38,812 nucleotides of DNA from Azospirillum sp. TSO35-2 (GCF_003116095.1 NZ_LGRA01000021.1:1919944-1958755); one strand, 5' to 3'. Numbered from the stretch's first letter, positions 1 to 7,748 are shown. The notes: generated by a model from the letters alone, not told the origin. Made by a program: numbers and translations.

Positions 1-474
1 ACCACCTCAGAGGAGACCGGGCCCAACCCGACGGACCGCGGCAAGCTTGGCTCAAAGCGCCACATCCTCGTCGATGACAATGGCATCCCCCTCGCCCTGA
101 GGATTTCACCGGCCAACCGGCATGACAGCAAGTTCCTGGAGGCGTTGGTCGATGCCGTGCCGGCAATCCGCCAATGTGCGGGCCGGCCACGGCGCCGACC
201 AGCCAAACTGCACGCCGACAAGGGCTACGACTTCGCCCATTGCCGGCAGGCGCTACGCCGGCGGGGGATCATTCCACGCATCGCCCGGCGTGGCATCGAG
301 AGCAGCGAGCGCCTCGGCCGACACCGATGGGTGGTCGAGCGGACACTCGCCTGATTTGCCCGTTTCCGCCGCATCGCCGTCCGCTACGAATGGCGCGCCG
401 ATATCTTCACCGCCTTCCACCATATCGCCGCCAGCCTCATCTGCTGGCGATTCGTCCAGAGATGGTTCTGTTAG
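1..474 (+). pseudogene. IS5-family transposase, 3' part, interrupted by an in-frame stop
   Basis: The reading frame is open from the first base and encodes the C-terminal part of an IS5-type DDE transposase. It shows KRHILVDDNG, a DKGYD motif carrying a catalytic Asp, and HRWVVERTLA with the last catalytic Glu. In this family VERTLA is followed by W and then (L/A)-R-F-R-R. Here the Trp codon is replaced by TGA at 352-354. The same frame then resumes with FARFRRIAVRYEWRADI and runs to TAG at 472-474. The simplest reading is a TGG to TGA nonsense mutation that inactivated the element. The 5' part lies outside the window. The gene precedes the convergent IclR regulator at 625, and the IS end probably lies shortly after 474, but no terminal repeat could be paired. 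Confidence 0.85.
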
Positions 475-624
475 GCGCTCTACGCCGATGCCCGTCACCC
501 ATGCCAAACCTCCTGGTCCCTCAGACCATAGATGGAGGCTCTCCACTTTCTCCGGGCAAGTCCATCCGCGTGACGCTGGTGGAGGAGGACGACCCGATCC
601 GCGAGTGCATGACGCCCCGCCGAC
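475..624. other. IS right end and intergenic spacer
   Basis: This 150-bp stretch lies between the stop of the broken IS5 transposase and the stop of the minus-strand IclR gene. It should contain the right terminal repeat of the IS, but the left end is outside the window, so the boundary cannot be set. No supported gene is seen. Confidence 0.4.
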
Positions 625-1530
625 CTACAGATTCACGTTGTATTCGCGGTGAACCGATGCGTCCAGGCGGGGGCGGCTGGTGATGAACGCGAGCGCATGC
701 TCGATGCTCACCCGCGTTTCGATCAGCGGAGCCAGCACCGCGTCCTCCATGTCTTTCGGGGCCACCGATTTCCTGAAGAAGCTCACCGACATCACCGCCG
801 CGACCTTCTCCTGTTCCAGGATGGGAACACCGACGGTGGTCATGCGGATCGGTTCGGTGTGCGGGTCCCGTGTGGCATAGCCCATGCGCCGGACACGATC
901 CAGATAGCGGCGGAACACTGCCTCCTCCCTGGCGCCGAACTCCGCCGGCAGGGTGGCGCGCATGCGGGCGATATGCTCGTCACGTTCGACCGGGCTGCAG
1001 AACGCCATGTAGGCACGGCCCATTGCGGATTTGAGCAAATCCGGACGCTGGCCAAGGACGGTGGTGGTGTGCACGACCGGGCTGATCGTTCCGGTCCAGT
1101 ACAGGATCTCGATCGCGTCCCCATCGATGACCCCCAGCCCAACCGGCCACCGGATCTGTCGCGTCAGCCCGATCGACAGCGGCCGTGCGATCTCGATGAC
1201 CCGCGAAATTCCGCCGTAGCCCTGGGAAAGCTCGGTAACCTTCTGAGCCACGCGATAGCCGCCGCACATGTTGTCGCGGATCACGTAGCCTTCGTGCATC
1301 AGCGTCTCCAGCATCCGCACGACGGTCGGCCGGGGAATTCCGGTCTCGGTGTAGATCGAATTCACGGTCGCGATGGACTGTTGATTGACGACTTTCAGGA
1401 CATGCAGCGCACGGCACACGGAATTGACCGGGGGATAGGAGCGGTCAAGCGGATTCGTGTCGCCTCGTCGGGAGTTGGTTCGGCAATGCATGCTCGTCCC
1501 AGTCGTGCCGGAGGCAGTCTTTTTCATCAT
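625..1530 (-). CDS. IclR-family transcriptional regulator (MhpR-like)
   Basis: The 301-residue product has the two-domain IclR layout. An N-terminal winged helix (about residues 33-95) carries SVCRALHVLKVV and a recognition-helix region GIPRPTVVRMLETLMHEGYV. A C-terminal effector domain (about 110-285) follows. IclR proteins bind palindromic operators and respond to small aromatic or carboxylic acids. The PRPTVVRMLETL pattern recalls MhpR-type activators, but family level is all I would claim. The first Met gives a long polar N-terminus, and the true start may be Met14 or the region just before PPVNSVCRALHVL. The gene is transcribed away from the bicupin operon. The intergenic region holds a perfect 17-bp palindrome (1775-1791) and a weaker related site (1643-1659), consistent with autoregulation and control of the divergent genes. 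Confidence 0.88.
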   Translation of the reverse strand: MMKKTASGTTGTSMHCRTNSRRGDTNPLDRSYPPVNSVCRALHVLKVVNQQSIATVNSIYTETGIPRPTVVRMLETLMHEGYVIRDNMCGGYRVAQKVTELSQGYGGISRVIEIARPLSIGLTRQIRWPVGLGVIDGDAIEILYWTGTISPVVHTTTVLGQRPDLLKSAMGRAYMAFCSPVERDEHIARMRATLPAEFGAREEAVFRRYLDRVRRMGYATRDPHTEPIRMTTVGVPILEQEKVAAVMSVSFFRKSVAPKDMEDAVLAPLIETRVSIEHALAFITSRPRLDASVHREYNVNL

Positions 1531-1642
1531 GTCACCCGAGCGAGTTCATCAGGGCGTTTGCACCCACCCATCCACGATGCTCCGGCAACCTCCGCCACGA
1601 CGAAGGCGGCAGGTCCCCAGCAACGAAATCATAACGACTTGC

Positions 1643-1659
1643 GTTTCGCAACGTGAAAT
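1643..1659 (-). promoter_or_regulatory. Weak candidate operator upstream of the minus-strand IclR gene
   Basis: GTTTCGCAACGTGAAAT (plus strand) retains TTTC-9-GAAA symmetry and resembles the 17-bp GTTYCG-5-CRGAAC elements elsewhere in the window, though the right half has diverged. It lies 113 bp upstream of the regulator's start, where autoregulation would be expected. It is the weakest member of the set. Confidence 0.3.
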
Positions 1660-1774
1660 CAATCCAGATTCCGGAGCCCTTCCGCGCGATTGGAGATGCC
1701 GCAAGCCCGGCCAGTGTGGGAGGCTTCGCCGGTCGCCACAGGAGGGCGCGCCGGACGACAAGAGCTTTTTTGCC

Positions 1775-1791
1775 GTTCCGTACATCGGAAC
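1775..1791 (+). promoter_or_regulatory. Perfect 17-bp palindromic operator (GTTCCG-TACAT-CGGAAC)
   Basis: This is a perfect inverted repeat with 6-bp arms and a 5-bp centre in the divergent region between the IclR gene and the bicupin. It shares the pattern GTTYCG-N5-CRGAAC with sites at 1911, 11241 (minus), 11372 and 13422. Arms of this size and spacing are typical of IclR-family operators. It lies 136 bp upstream of the second copy, so the two could be bound cooperatively. Confidence 0.65.
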
Positions 1792-1866
1792 AGAGTCCGT
1801 GGGAAGGTTGCCGCTCGCCAATCCCAGTCAACGATTTTCGCGGGCACTGACGGTCCGTTAACGGTC

Positions 1867-1896
1867 TTGACAACCTTCCCGAAAGGCGCCTTCATA
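1867..1896 (+). promoter_or_regulatory. Candidate sigma-70 promoter for the bicupin operon
   Basis: TTGACA at 1867-1872 matches the -35 consensus. A plausible -10, TTCATA, is at 1891-1896 with an 18-bp spacer. The 17-bp operator at 1911-1927 starts 44 bp downstream of the -35, which puts it over or just after the expected transcription start. The same geometry recurs upstream of the ABC transporter operon (13381) and the hydrolase operon (11330). Confidence 0.5.
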
Positions 1897-1910
1897 TTTT
1901 TGATACTTCC

Positions 1911-1927
1911 GTTCCGTACAACAGAAC
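1911..1927 (+). promoter_or_regulatory. 17-bp operator copy (GTTCCG-TACAA-CAGAAC)
   Basis: This near-palindrome matches the perfect site at 1775 at 15 of 17 positions and shares CAGAAC with the sites at 11372 and 13422. It lies just upstream of the GTG start at 1945 and downstream of the TTGACA box. Its position suggests control by occlusion of the start region if the regulator represses. Confidence 0.6.
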
Positions 1928-1944
1928 AAGAGAGGAGGGGCACA

Positions 1945-2859
1945 GTGTACGATCCAACCGATCCGCGCTCGCAGATGGCCGGCTCGGCCGCTCCGCGGGC
2001 GACCGCTGCGCCGGCCGTCTTCGCCGCGGCCGACTACGGGCTGTTCTACAAGACCGAGCCGCAGATCGTTGCTGACGGGGCCCGCACCTGGTTGACCCGC
2101 GGTCAGAATTTCCTGGTCGCTTACAGCGAGGTCGAACCAGGCGGGGTGCTGATGCGGTCCGACCAGAAGGACGAGTACGTCCTGCTGCTGTCCGACCGTG
2201 AAACCCCGGCGGTCGTGGACGCTGGCGGCGAGCGGGTGGAGGTCGGCGGCTTCTCTCTGGTGATCCTCCCGCCGGGCGAGAGTCGGATCACGCTTCCGAA
2301 GGGCGGCCGCGCGAACCGTATCTTCTCGACCCGGTCGGACGATCTCAACGCGCTGTGCGCGAACGCCGACTCCTACGCCGAGCCGCATCCCAACGTAGCG
2401 CCGGCCGAACCCTGGCCGGACCCGGTCGGAGGATTCCGCATTCGTGTCTACAGCCTGGACGTGCCGCCGACCCCCGGACGATTCGGTCGCATCTTCCGCT
2501 GCACCACGATCATGGTGAACTATCTGGACGAGCAGCAGGGCCCGCGCGACACCGCGAAGCTGTCGCCACACAGCCACGACGATTTCGAGCAAGGGTCGCT
2601 GGCGCTGGACGGAAGCTATACCCACCATCTGCGCTGGCCCTGGACCCCGAACCTGAGCGCGTGGCGGGACGACGAGCACGCGCTGGTGGAGTCGCCGTCG
2701 CTGACGGTCATTCCGCCGCCGGCTATCCACACCTCGCGCGGTATGGACGCCGGCCTCAACCAGCTGGTCGACATCTTCTCCCCGCCGCGCCTGGACTTTT
2801 CCAAGCAGGGCTGGGTGTTGAACGCCGACGAATATCCGATGCCGCCGTCCGTGCCGTGA
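1945..2859 (+). CDS. Bicupin-fold protein of unknown function
   Basis: The predicted product has 304 residues. I chose the GTG at 1945 because AGAGGAGGGG lies just upstream; an in-frame ATG at 1975 is the alternative, and upstream Met codons fall inside the operator region. Two cupin halves can be recognised. The first (about 60-130) contains SEVEPGGVLMRSDQKDEYVL and a PPGESRI turn and lacks an obvious metal triad. The second (about 185-270) carries H209-x-H211 and E215 in LSPHSHDDFEQ, with H262 in PPPAIHTSRG, a typical cupin metal-binding set. Bicupins include dioxygenases, isomerases and hydrolases, and nothing here decides among these. The gene shares a promoter region with two 17-bp operators and is followed by a gamma-carbonic-anhydrase-like gene. 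It is probably an enzyme of the local catabolic pathway. Confidence 0.8.
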   Translation: MYDPTDPRSQMAGSAAPRATAAPAVFAAADYGLFYKTEPQIVADGARTWLTRGQNFLVAYSEVEPGGVLMRSDQKDEYVLLLSDRETPAVVDAGGERVEVGGFSLVILPPGESRITLPKGGRANRIFSTRSDDLNALCANADSYAEPHPNVAPAEPWPDPVGGFRIRVYSLDVPPTPGRFGRIFRCTTIMVNYLDEQQGPRDTAKLSPHSHDDFEQGSLALDGSYTHHLRWPWTPNLSAWRDDEHALVESPSLTVIPPPAIHTSRGMDAGLNQLVDIFSPPRLDFSKQGWVLNADEYPMPPSVP

Positions 2860-3075
2860 GGTCGTGCGCCGCGATCCCTCGCATGGCAATGTCACGCGGG
2901 CAGGATCGGCGGCACGGTGAAGGGCAGGGGGTGAGGAAGCCGCCAAAGGACGCGTCGATCCCGCGCTCCCGGTCCCCGGGCACGCGGCCGCGACTTCGAG
3001 CCTGACGCCTGGGCCCCCGACGCCTGGGTGCCGCGCCGGCAGTTCCACCCCAGATTTCATGCCGGGAGAGACCTG

Positions 3076-3606
3076 ATGATTTATGACCTCGACGACCTGA
3101 GACCCGACATCGCCGACGACATTGCCTGGATCGCGCCTGACGCGACGGTGATCGGCAATGTGCGGATGCAACGTGACAGCAGCGTCTGGTTCGGTGCGGT
3201 GCTGCGCGGCGACAACGACCTGATCGACATCGGCGTCGCCGCCAACATTCAGGACGGCTGCATGCTCCATACCGATCCCGGCTTTCCGCTGACGGTGGGG
3301 GACCGATGCACCGTCGGCCATCGTGCGATCCTCCACGGCTGCACCATCGGATCCGGAACGGTGGTCGGCATGGGGGCGACGATCCTCAACGGGGCGGTGA
3401 TCGGTCGGAATTGCATGATCGGCGCCAACGCGCTGGTGACCGAGGGCAAGCAGATTCCCGACAACTCGGTGGTGATGGGTGCTCCCGGCAAGACGGTGCG
3501 CACGCTGGACGAGGTCGCACAGGCGCAGCTTCAGACGCTTGCCGACCACTATGTCCACAATGGCCGCCGCTTCGCCGCCGGGCTCCGCAACCCCAGGCCG
3601 CGATGA
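3076..3606 (+). CDS. Gamma-carbonic-anhydrase-like left-handed beta-helix protein
   Basis: The 176-residue product starts at ATG 3076 after CGGGAGAGACCTG. It has the hexapeptide-repeat pattern of left-handed beta-helix proteins from residue 20 to about 140 (IAPDATVIGNV, AVIGRNCMIGANALV). Residues conserved in the gamma-CA/PaaY/YrdA/CaiE group are present: R44 and D46 in VLRGD, Q59-D60 in NIQD, and the zinc ligands H65, H82 and H87 (MLHTD, VGHRAILHG). Length and motifs match the family. Members may hydrate CO2 or, like PaaY, hydrolyse CoA thioesters; sequence alone cannot separate these. It follows the bicupin by 216 bp on the same strand and is probably co-transcribed from the operator-controlled promoter. 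A terminator-like hairpin follows at 3659. Confidence 0.88.
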   Translation: MIYDLDDLRPDIADDIAWIAPDATVIGNVRMQRDSSVWFGAVLRGDNDLIDIGVAANIQDGCMLHTDPGFPLTVGDRCTVGHRAILHGCTIGSGTVVGMGATILNGAVIGRNCMIGANALVTEGKQIPDNSVVMGAPGKTVRTLDEVAQAQLQTLADHYVHNGRRFAAGLRNPRPR

Positions 3607-3658
3607 GTTGGGCTCCGCCAGCCTCGTTCCGGCCCCAACATTCAGCCTGAAACATGAC

Positions 3659-3697
3659 AGGGCCCTGATCAGCGTCGATTGGGGCCCTTTGCTTTTC
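3659..3697 (+). terminator. Probable Rho-independent terminator after the gamma-CA gene
   Basis: AGGGCCC at 3659-3665 pairs with GGGCCCT at 3682-3688 across a 16-nt loop, followed by TTTGCTTTT. It lies about 50 bp after the stop codon of the gamma-CA-like gene and separates that unit from the transporter operon. Confidence 0.55.
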
Positions 3698-3778
3698 GGC
3701 GCAGCCCGGTGCCGGAGCCGGTCGGTACCGTCCGGCAGCCCGACGGGTTTCGCAGGCCGAAAACAAATGTGACGACGA

Positions 3779-3818
3779 TTGGGGGACACGCCCGGATTTG
3801 CTTTAATACCTGAGTATT
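3779..3818 (+). promoter_or_regulatory. Promoter/operator candidate of the TTT transporter operon
   Basis: A perfect inverted repeat, AATAC-CTGA-GTATT, lies at 3805-3818. It overlaps a possible -10 (TTTAAT, 3802-3807) placed 17 bp after a weak -35 (TTGGGG, 3779-3784). It differs from the 17-bp IclR-type elements and from the GntR repeat near 19546, so a third regulator may act here. I found no second copy in the window. The remainder of 3607-3921 contains no supported gene. Confidence 0.45.
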
Positions 3819-3921
3819 GCAGTCTGACAGTGCGCCTACGGGCCGGAGTTCATCCGATCCCGGCTCGCTCATACGCCGCGATAGACGGCGCTTGCAACAT
3901 CAACACCGGGGAGGAAAACCA

Positions 3922-4956
3922 ATGAACGCGCTGAATCCGAAAGTCCGCAGAAGCCGCAGGGAGGTGCTCCGGGGTCTCGCCGCCGCTCCCGCCGCCGCTT
4001 CCGCCATTGCCGCAGCCCTGTCCGTGTTCGGGCCGGGCGAAGCCCTGGCCGAGAAGTTTCCCAGCAAGCGGATCACGGCGATCGTTCCCTTCGGCGCTGG
4101 CGGCGGGTCCGATACGCAGACGCGCATCTGGGGTGAAACGATCGCTCCGCTGATCGGCCAGCGCGTTATCGTCGAGAATGTGCCGGGCTCAGCCGGCGTC
4201 GCCGGCACCAAGCGCGGCATCGCGGCCGATCCCGATGGGCACACGGTGGTCGTCGGCGTCGCTTCGACGATGACGATCAATCCCTTCAGCAACAAGGCGG
4301 CGGACTACGATCCGCTCGTCGACCTGCAACCGGTGGCGCTCCTTGGCTACACGCCCTACGTCCTGGTGGTGGCCAACAGCCTCAAGATCAATACGCTGGC
4401 GGAGCTGATCAAGTATGGGAAGGAGCATGACGGCGAGCTGACCTATGCCGGTTGGACCGCGGTCGGCGAACTGGCCCGGCGGGGTCTGGAACTGCGGACG
4501 GGTCTCAAGCTTCGGGCTGTACCCTACAAGGGCACGATGGAAGCGATGACCGACGTCATCGCCGGCCGTGCTTCGGCGAGCGTCGTCGACATCTCGTCCG
4601 CGATCCCCTTCACGGGCAAGACCATGGGAGCGGGCAGCGTCACGCCGATCATGATGACGGGACCCGACAAATCCTCGGCGCTGCCCTGGGTGCAGACGAC
4701 CGAGGAGGCGGGCGTGAAGGACTATGTCATCGATTCCTGGACGGCGCTGTTCGTACCGAAGAAGACGCCGAGGGAGATTGTCGAGTTTCTCAACGCCAAG
4801 ACCCGCCTGGTGTTAAGGACGCAGACCGTCAAGGCGCGCTACGCCGAGTTGGAGATCGAGTGGCGCGACTATGACGTCGCCGAGATGCAGGACTTCATGG
4901 TGCGGCAGACCAAAGGTTGGAAAGCGCTGATTGAGGCGACCGGAACTGGGAATTGA
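3922..4956 (+). CDS. tctC: Tripartite tricarboxylate transporter substrate-binding protein (TctC/BugT family)
   Basis: The 344-residue product starts at ATG 3922 after GGGGAGGAAAACC. The N-terminus carries a twin-arginine signal: SRREVLRGL at residues 11-19, an alanine-rich hydrophobic stretch, and a probable cleavage near GEALA-EK (residue 44). Tat export is less common than Sec export for this family. The mature part shows the hallmark IVPFGAGGGSDTQTR and VENVPGSAGVAG. Such proteins capture carboxylates in the periplasm and deliver them to the TctA/TctB membrane unit. It is the first gene of a long operon (tctC-tctB-tctA-SnoaL-SDR-aldolase-BKACE). Two hairpins after its stop may keep its transcript more abundant than the downstream genes. 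The ligand cannot be inferred. Confidence 0.95.
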   Translation: MNALNPKVRRSRREVLRGLAAAPAAASAIAAALSVFGPGEALAEKFPSKRITAIVPFGAGGGSDTQTRIWGETIAPLIGQRVIVENVPGSAGVAGTKRGIAADPDGHTVVVGVASTMTINPFSNKAADYDPLVDLQPVALLGYTPYVLVVANSLKINTLAELIKYGKEHDGELTYAGWTAVGELARRGLELRTGLKLRAVPYKGTMEAMTDVIAGRASASVVDISSAIPFTGKTMGAGSVTPIMMTGPDKSSALPWVQTTEEAGVKDYVIDSWTALFVPKKTPREIVEFLNAKTRLVLRTQTVKARYAELEIEWRDYDVAEMQDFMVRQTKGWKALIEATGTGN

Positions 4957-4961
4957 CGGAC

Positions 4962-4999
4962 GCCGCACCCGACCGTTGGTCGGGCGGCACCTCTGGTGC
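4962..4999 (+). promoter_or_regulatory. Intercistronic hairpins between tctC and tctB
   Basis: CCCGACC-GTT-GGTCGGG (4968-4984) is extended by GCCG/CGGC with a two-base bulge. A second small hairpin follows, GCACC-TCT-GGTGC (4987-4999). There is no T-tract, so this is not a classic terminator. Stable hairpins directly after a binding-protein gene commonly protect its mRNA or reduce read-through to the membrane components. That role is inferred here. Confidence 0.45.
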
Positions 5000-5050
5000 G
5001 GATGCGCCCCGGCCACGACCCGTTCCGTTCCGTTCAATTGGAGTTCAAGC

Positions 5051-5698
5051 ATGACGTCTGAACCGATGGACCTGCGGAGCCGGCACACGGTTCCGTGCTA
5101 TGCGCGCATCCAGGTGATTGGCGGAGCGGTCGTCGTCTTCATCGCCGCCCTGGTCTGGTACGGCGCGATCAGTCTCAATCTCGGTACGGTCGCCGACTTC
5201 GGCGCCGGCGCCATGCCGAAGGCCCTGGCGATCCTGTTGTTCTTCGGCGGCGGCGCGGTGCTGGTCCAGGGGCTTGTCCAGCGGCCGGAGGAGGCGGAGC
5301 GCGCCGAATTCTCGCCCGCTCCGGTGGCGATCCTGGTGATCGCCATCGCGCTGTTCGGCCTGTTCATCCGTGGAGGGGACTTCACTCTCCTTTCGACCCC
5401 GCAACTCGGGCTCGGTGTGGTCGGTCCGCTCACCGTCTTTATCGCCGGATGCGCGACCCCCGAGAGACGGGTGAAGGAACTGCTGCCGATGTCCTTCGGG
5501 CTGACCGCGGCGGTCCTGCTGGTCTTCTGTGATCTGCTTCAGGTGACGATCCCGATCTTCCCCGGTTTTGCCCAGGACGCGATTTTCTCCTCGCTCGGCG
5601 TCGACGGGGCGATCAGAGCCCTCTACCTCGCCTATGGCGGGATCGCCGCAGCTCTCTACGTCGCGTTCTTCGGGCTGAGGGATGACCGCCGTGACTGA
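5051..5698 (+). CDS. tctB: Tripartite tricarboxylate transporter small membrane subunit (TctB family)
   Basis: The start is ATG 5051, giving 215 residues. The upstream in-frame extension contains the intercistronic hairpins and is unlikely to be translated. The protein has four hydrophobic segments: near residues 22-45 (GGAVVVFIAALVWYGAI), a second containing ALAILLFFGGGAVLVQG, a third in APVAILVIAIALFGLFI, and a C-terminal one. This matches the four-helix TctB layout, which pairs with TctA in the inner membrane. Sequence conservation in this family is low, so the call rests on length, topology and its place between tctC and tctA. Its last 17 bases overlap tctA, indicating translational coupling. 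Confidence 0.9.
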   Translation: MTSEPMDLRSRHTVPCYARIQVIGGAVVVFIAALVWYGAISLNLGTVADFGAGAMPKALAILLFFGGGAVLVQGLVQRPEEAERAEFSPAPVAILVIAIALFGLFIRGGDFTLLSTPQLGLGVVGPLTVFIAGCATPERRVKELLPMSFGLTAAVLLVFCDLLQVTIPIFPGFAQDAIFSSLGVDGAIRALYLAYGGIAAALYVAFFGLRDDRRD

Positions 5699-7196
5699 CC
5701 TCTTCGATCATCTGGTTCTCGGCTTCACCGTCGTGCTGTCGTTCCAGAACCTGCTGCTGTGCCTGGTCGGCTGTCTGGTGGGAACGCTGATCGGCGTGCT
5801 GCCGGGGATCGGCCCGCTGGCGACCATCGCCATCCTGATGCCGATGACCTACAATTCCGAGCCGATCGGCGCGCTGATCATGCTGGCGGGCATCTACTAC
5901 GGCTCGCAATACGGCGGCTCCACCACCGCGATCCTGGTCAATATGCCGGGGGAATCCTCCTCGGTGGTGACGGCGCTGGACGGCCACGCGATGGCGCGGC
6001 AGGGAAAAGCCGGCAAGGCGCTGGGCATCGCGGCAATCGGCTCCTTCATCGCGGGGACCTTCGCGACGCTGGTCATCGCGGCACTGGCCATTCCGCTGTC
6101 GAAACTGGCACTGAGCTTCACGGCCGGCAACTATTTCGCCCTGATGGTGCTGGGACTCACCCTGGCGATCGTGGTTGCCGGCGGCTCCGTCCTCAAAGCG
6201 TTCTGCATGCTGATCGTCGGCGTGATCATGGCGCTGGTCGGCGCCAACCCGGTCACCGGCGAGCCGCGCCTGACTTTCGGCAGCCAGATCCTCTATGACG
6301 GGTTCGACGTCGCCATTGTCGCCATGGGGCTGTTCGGCATCGCGGAGATCCTGCGCAACCTCGAAGCCCCGGAGGGGCGGCCGTTCGTCAGCGACGCGGT
6401 GGGAGGCCTGCTGCCGGACCGCAAGGATATGCGGGAGTCCGCAGGCGCCATCACCCGCGGGTCGCTGCTCGGCTCCATCATCGGCATCATTCCGGGGAAT
6501 GGGGCGACCCTGTCGTCCTTCGTGTCCTACGCCCTTGAGAAATGGGTCGCCCGGCGGCCCCAGGAATTCGGCAGGGGCGCCATCCAGGGCGTGGCCGGCC
6601 CGGAGTCCGCCAACAACGCCGCGGCCCAGACCACCTTCATCCCGCTTCTGACCCTGGGGCTTCCCTCGACCGCGACCATGGCGTTGGTCGGTGGAGCGAT
6701 GACCTTGCACGGCGTCATTCCGGGGCCGCGGGTGATCGACCAGCATCCCGACCTGTTCTGGGGCATGGTCACCTCGATGTGGATCGGCAACCTGATGCTG
6801 GTGATCATCAATCTGCCGCTGATCGGCATCTGGGTGAAGTTCCTCAAGGTGCCGTACCGTCATCTGTTCCCGATGATCGTGCTGGTCTGCTGCGTCGGCA
6901 TCTACTCCGTCAATTCCCAGCCCTTCGACGTGCTGCAGATCGCCCTCTTCGGCGTCATCGGCTACGTTCTGCACAAGCTGAGGTTCGAGCCGGCGCCGCT
7001 GCTGCTGGGGCTGGTGCTGGGCGGCATGCTGGAGGACAGCCTCCACCGCGGCCTGATCCTGAGCCATGGGGACATTTGGACCTTCGTCAGCGCGCCGCTG
7101 ACGCTCATCCTCCTGACGGCGGCGGCCGTCGTGCTGGGCTCCGCCCTCTCGCCGTCGATCGCCCGCAGGCGGCAGCTTCTCCAGGAAGAGGACTGA
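5682..7196 (+). CDS. tctA: Tripartite tricarboxylate transporter large permease (TctA family)
   Basis: This 504-residue membrane protein has the two signature glycine-proline loops of TctA: GVLPGIGPLATIAILMP near residue 38 and GIIPGNGATLSSFVSYALEK near residue 270. It also has GPESANNAAAQTTFIPLLTLGLPST near residue 305. About 10-12 hydrophobic segments fit the known topology, and the length is typical. It forms the ion-gradient-driven channel that takes substrate from TctC. The start at 5682 overlaps tctB by 17 bp. An intercistronic hairpin and about 90 bp separate it from the first enzyme gene of the operon. Confidence 0.96.
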   Translation: MTAVTDLFDHLVLGFTVVLSFQNLLLCLVGCLVGTLIGVLPGIGPLATIAILMPMTYNSEPIGALIMLAGIYYGSQYGGSTTAILVNMPGESSSVVTALDGHAMARQGKAGKALGIAAIGSFIAGTFATLVIAALAIPLSKLALSFTAGNYFALMVLGLTLAIVVAGGSVLKAFCMLIVGVIMALVGANPVTGEPRLTFGSQILYDGFDVAIVAMGLFGIAEILRNLEAPEGRPFVSDAVGGLLPDRKDMRESAGAITRGSLLGSIIGIIPGNGATLSSFVSYALEKWVARRPQEFGRGAIQGVAGPESANNAAAQTTFIPLLTLGLPSTATMALVGGAMTLHGVIPGPRVIDQHPDLFWGMVTSMWIGNLMLVIINLPLIGIWVKFLKVPYRHLFPMIVLVCCVGIYSVNSQPFDVLQIALFGVIGYVLHKLRFEPAPLLLGLVLGGMLEDSLHRGLILSHGDIWTFVSAPLTLILLTAAAVVLGSALSPSIARRRQLLQEED

Positions 7197-7228
7197 GGCG
7201 GACCGCTTCTTCGAAGATATCTCGCGGT

Positions 7229-7247
7229 CGAGCCGGCAGCCGGCTCG
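7229..7247 (+). promoter_or_regulatory. Intercistronic palindrome between transporter and enzyme genes
   Basis: CGAGCCGGC-A-GCCGGCTCG is a perfect 9-bp inverted repeat around one base. As RNA it would fold with about 8 pairs and a 3-nt loop. It has no T-tract. It lies in the gap between tctA and the SnoaL-like gene and may act as an mRNA stabiliser or processing site, or bind a protein as DNA. Confidence 0.35.
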
Positions 7248-7286
7248 CAACGGCATCGTCACATGCAAAACAATGAGGAAACCAGG

Positions 7287-7748
7287 ATGCGGATCGATGA
7301 GAACCGGCTTGCGCTGACGCAAACGCTGCACACGCTGCTGATCGACTATTGGCACGACGTGGATACCAATTGGGGCCGGAACGCACCCGACTACTATACC
7401 GAGGACGGCGTCTTCGTGGGGTCCGCGGCGTCCTACGAAGGCCGGGAGAAGATCCGCGCCTTCTACAAGTGGCGGGAGGATCGCGGCGCCCGGACCGTGG
7501 TGCATGCGGTGCAGAACTTCCAGGCGATGTTCGACGGCAGCCCCGACCGGGTCCTCTGCCACTGGTTCCTGCTGCTCTACGCCGCCGACGGCAAGCCCGT
7601 CCTGCCGACTCACCCGCCGATCCAGATCGCCTACATGACCGATCGTCTGGTGATGACCGATGAAGGGTGGAAGGTCACCTACCGGCGGTTCGACCCGTGG
7701 TTCGAGGGCGGAACGCCGACGACCAACCCGGTGCTCGACGACAAGTGA
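7287..7748 (+). CDS. SnoaL/NTF2-like fold protein
   Basis: I prefer the start ATG 7287 (153 residues), which has GAGGA 8 bases upstream. An in-frame ATG at 7263 would add eight residues. The pattern LALTQTLHTLLIDYWHDVD, then DYYTEDGVFVG, an EGREKIRAFY helix, a central HAVQNF strand, and WKVTYRRFDPWFEG at the end is the cone-shaped alpha+beta barrel of SnoaL/NTF2-like proteins. Members include small-ring isomerases, dehydratases, dioxygenase beta subunits and non-catalytic binders. I see no residue set that identifies the reaction. Its place between the TTT transporter and an SDR suggests a small pathway enzyme such as a dehydratase or isomerase. Confidence 0.8.
   Translation: MRIDENRLALTQTLHTLLIDYWHDVDTNWGRNAPDYYTEDGVFVGSAASYEGREKIRAFYKWREDRGARTVVHAVQNFQAMFDGSPDRVLCHWFLLLYAADGKPVLPTHPPIQIAYMTDRLVMTDEGWKVTYRRFDPWFEGGTPTTNPVLDDK

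Noticed and set aside
1858..3789. Minus-strand open frame of about 640 codons opposite the bicupin and gamma-CA genes
   Set aside because: The plus-strand genes have ribosome binding sites and family motifs. The antisense product is low in hydrophobic structure and Arg/His-rich.
5022..5038. GTTCCGTTCCGTTCAAT before tctB as another copy of the 17-bp operator
   Set aside because: Only the left arm matches. The right arm lacks CRGAAC, and the site lies inside an operon after tctC.
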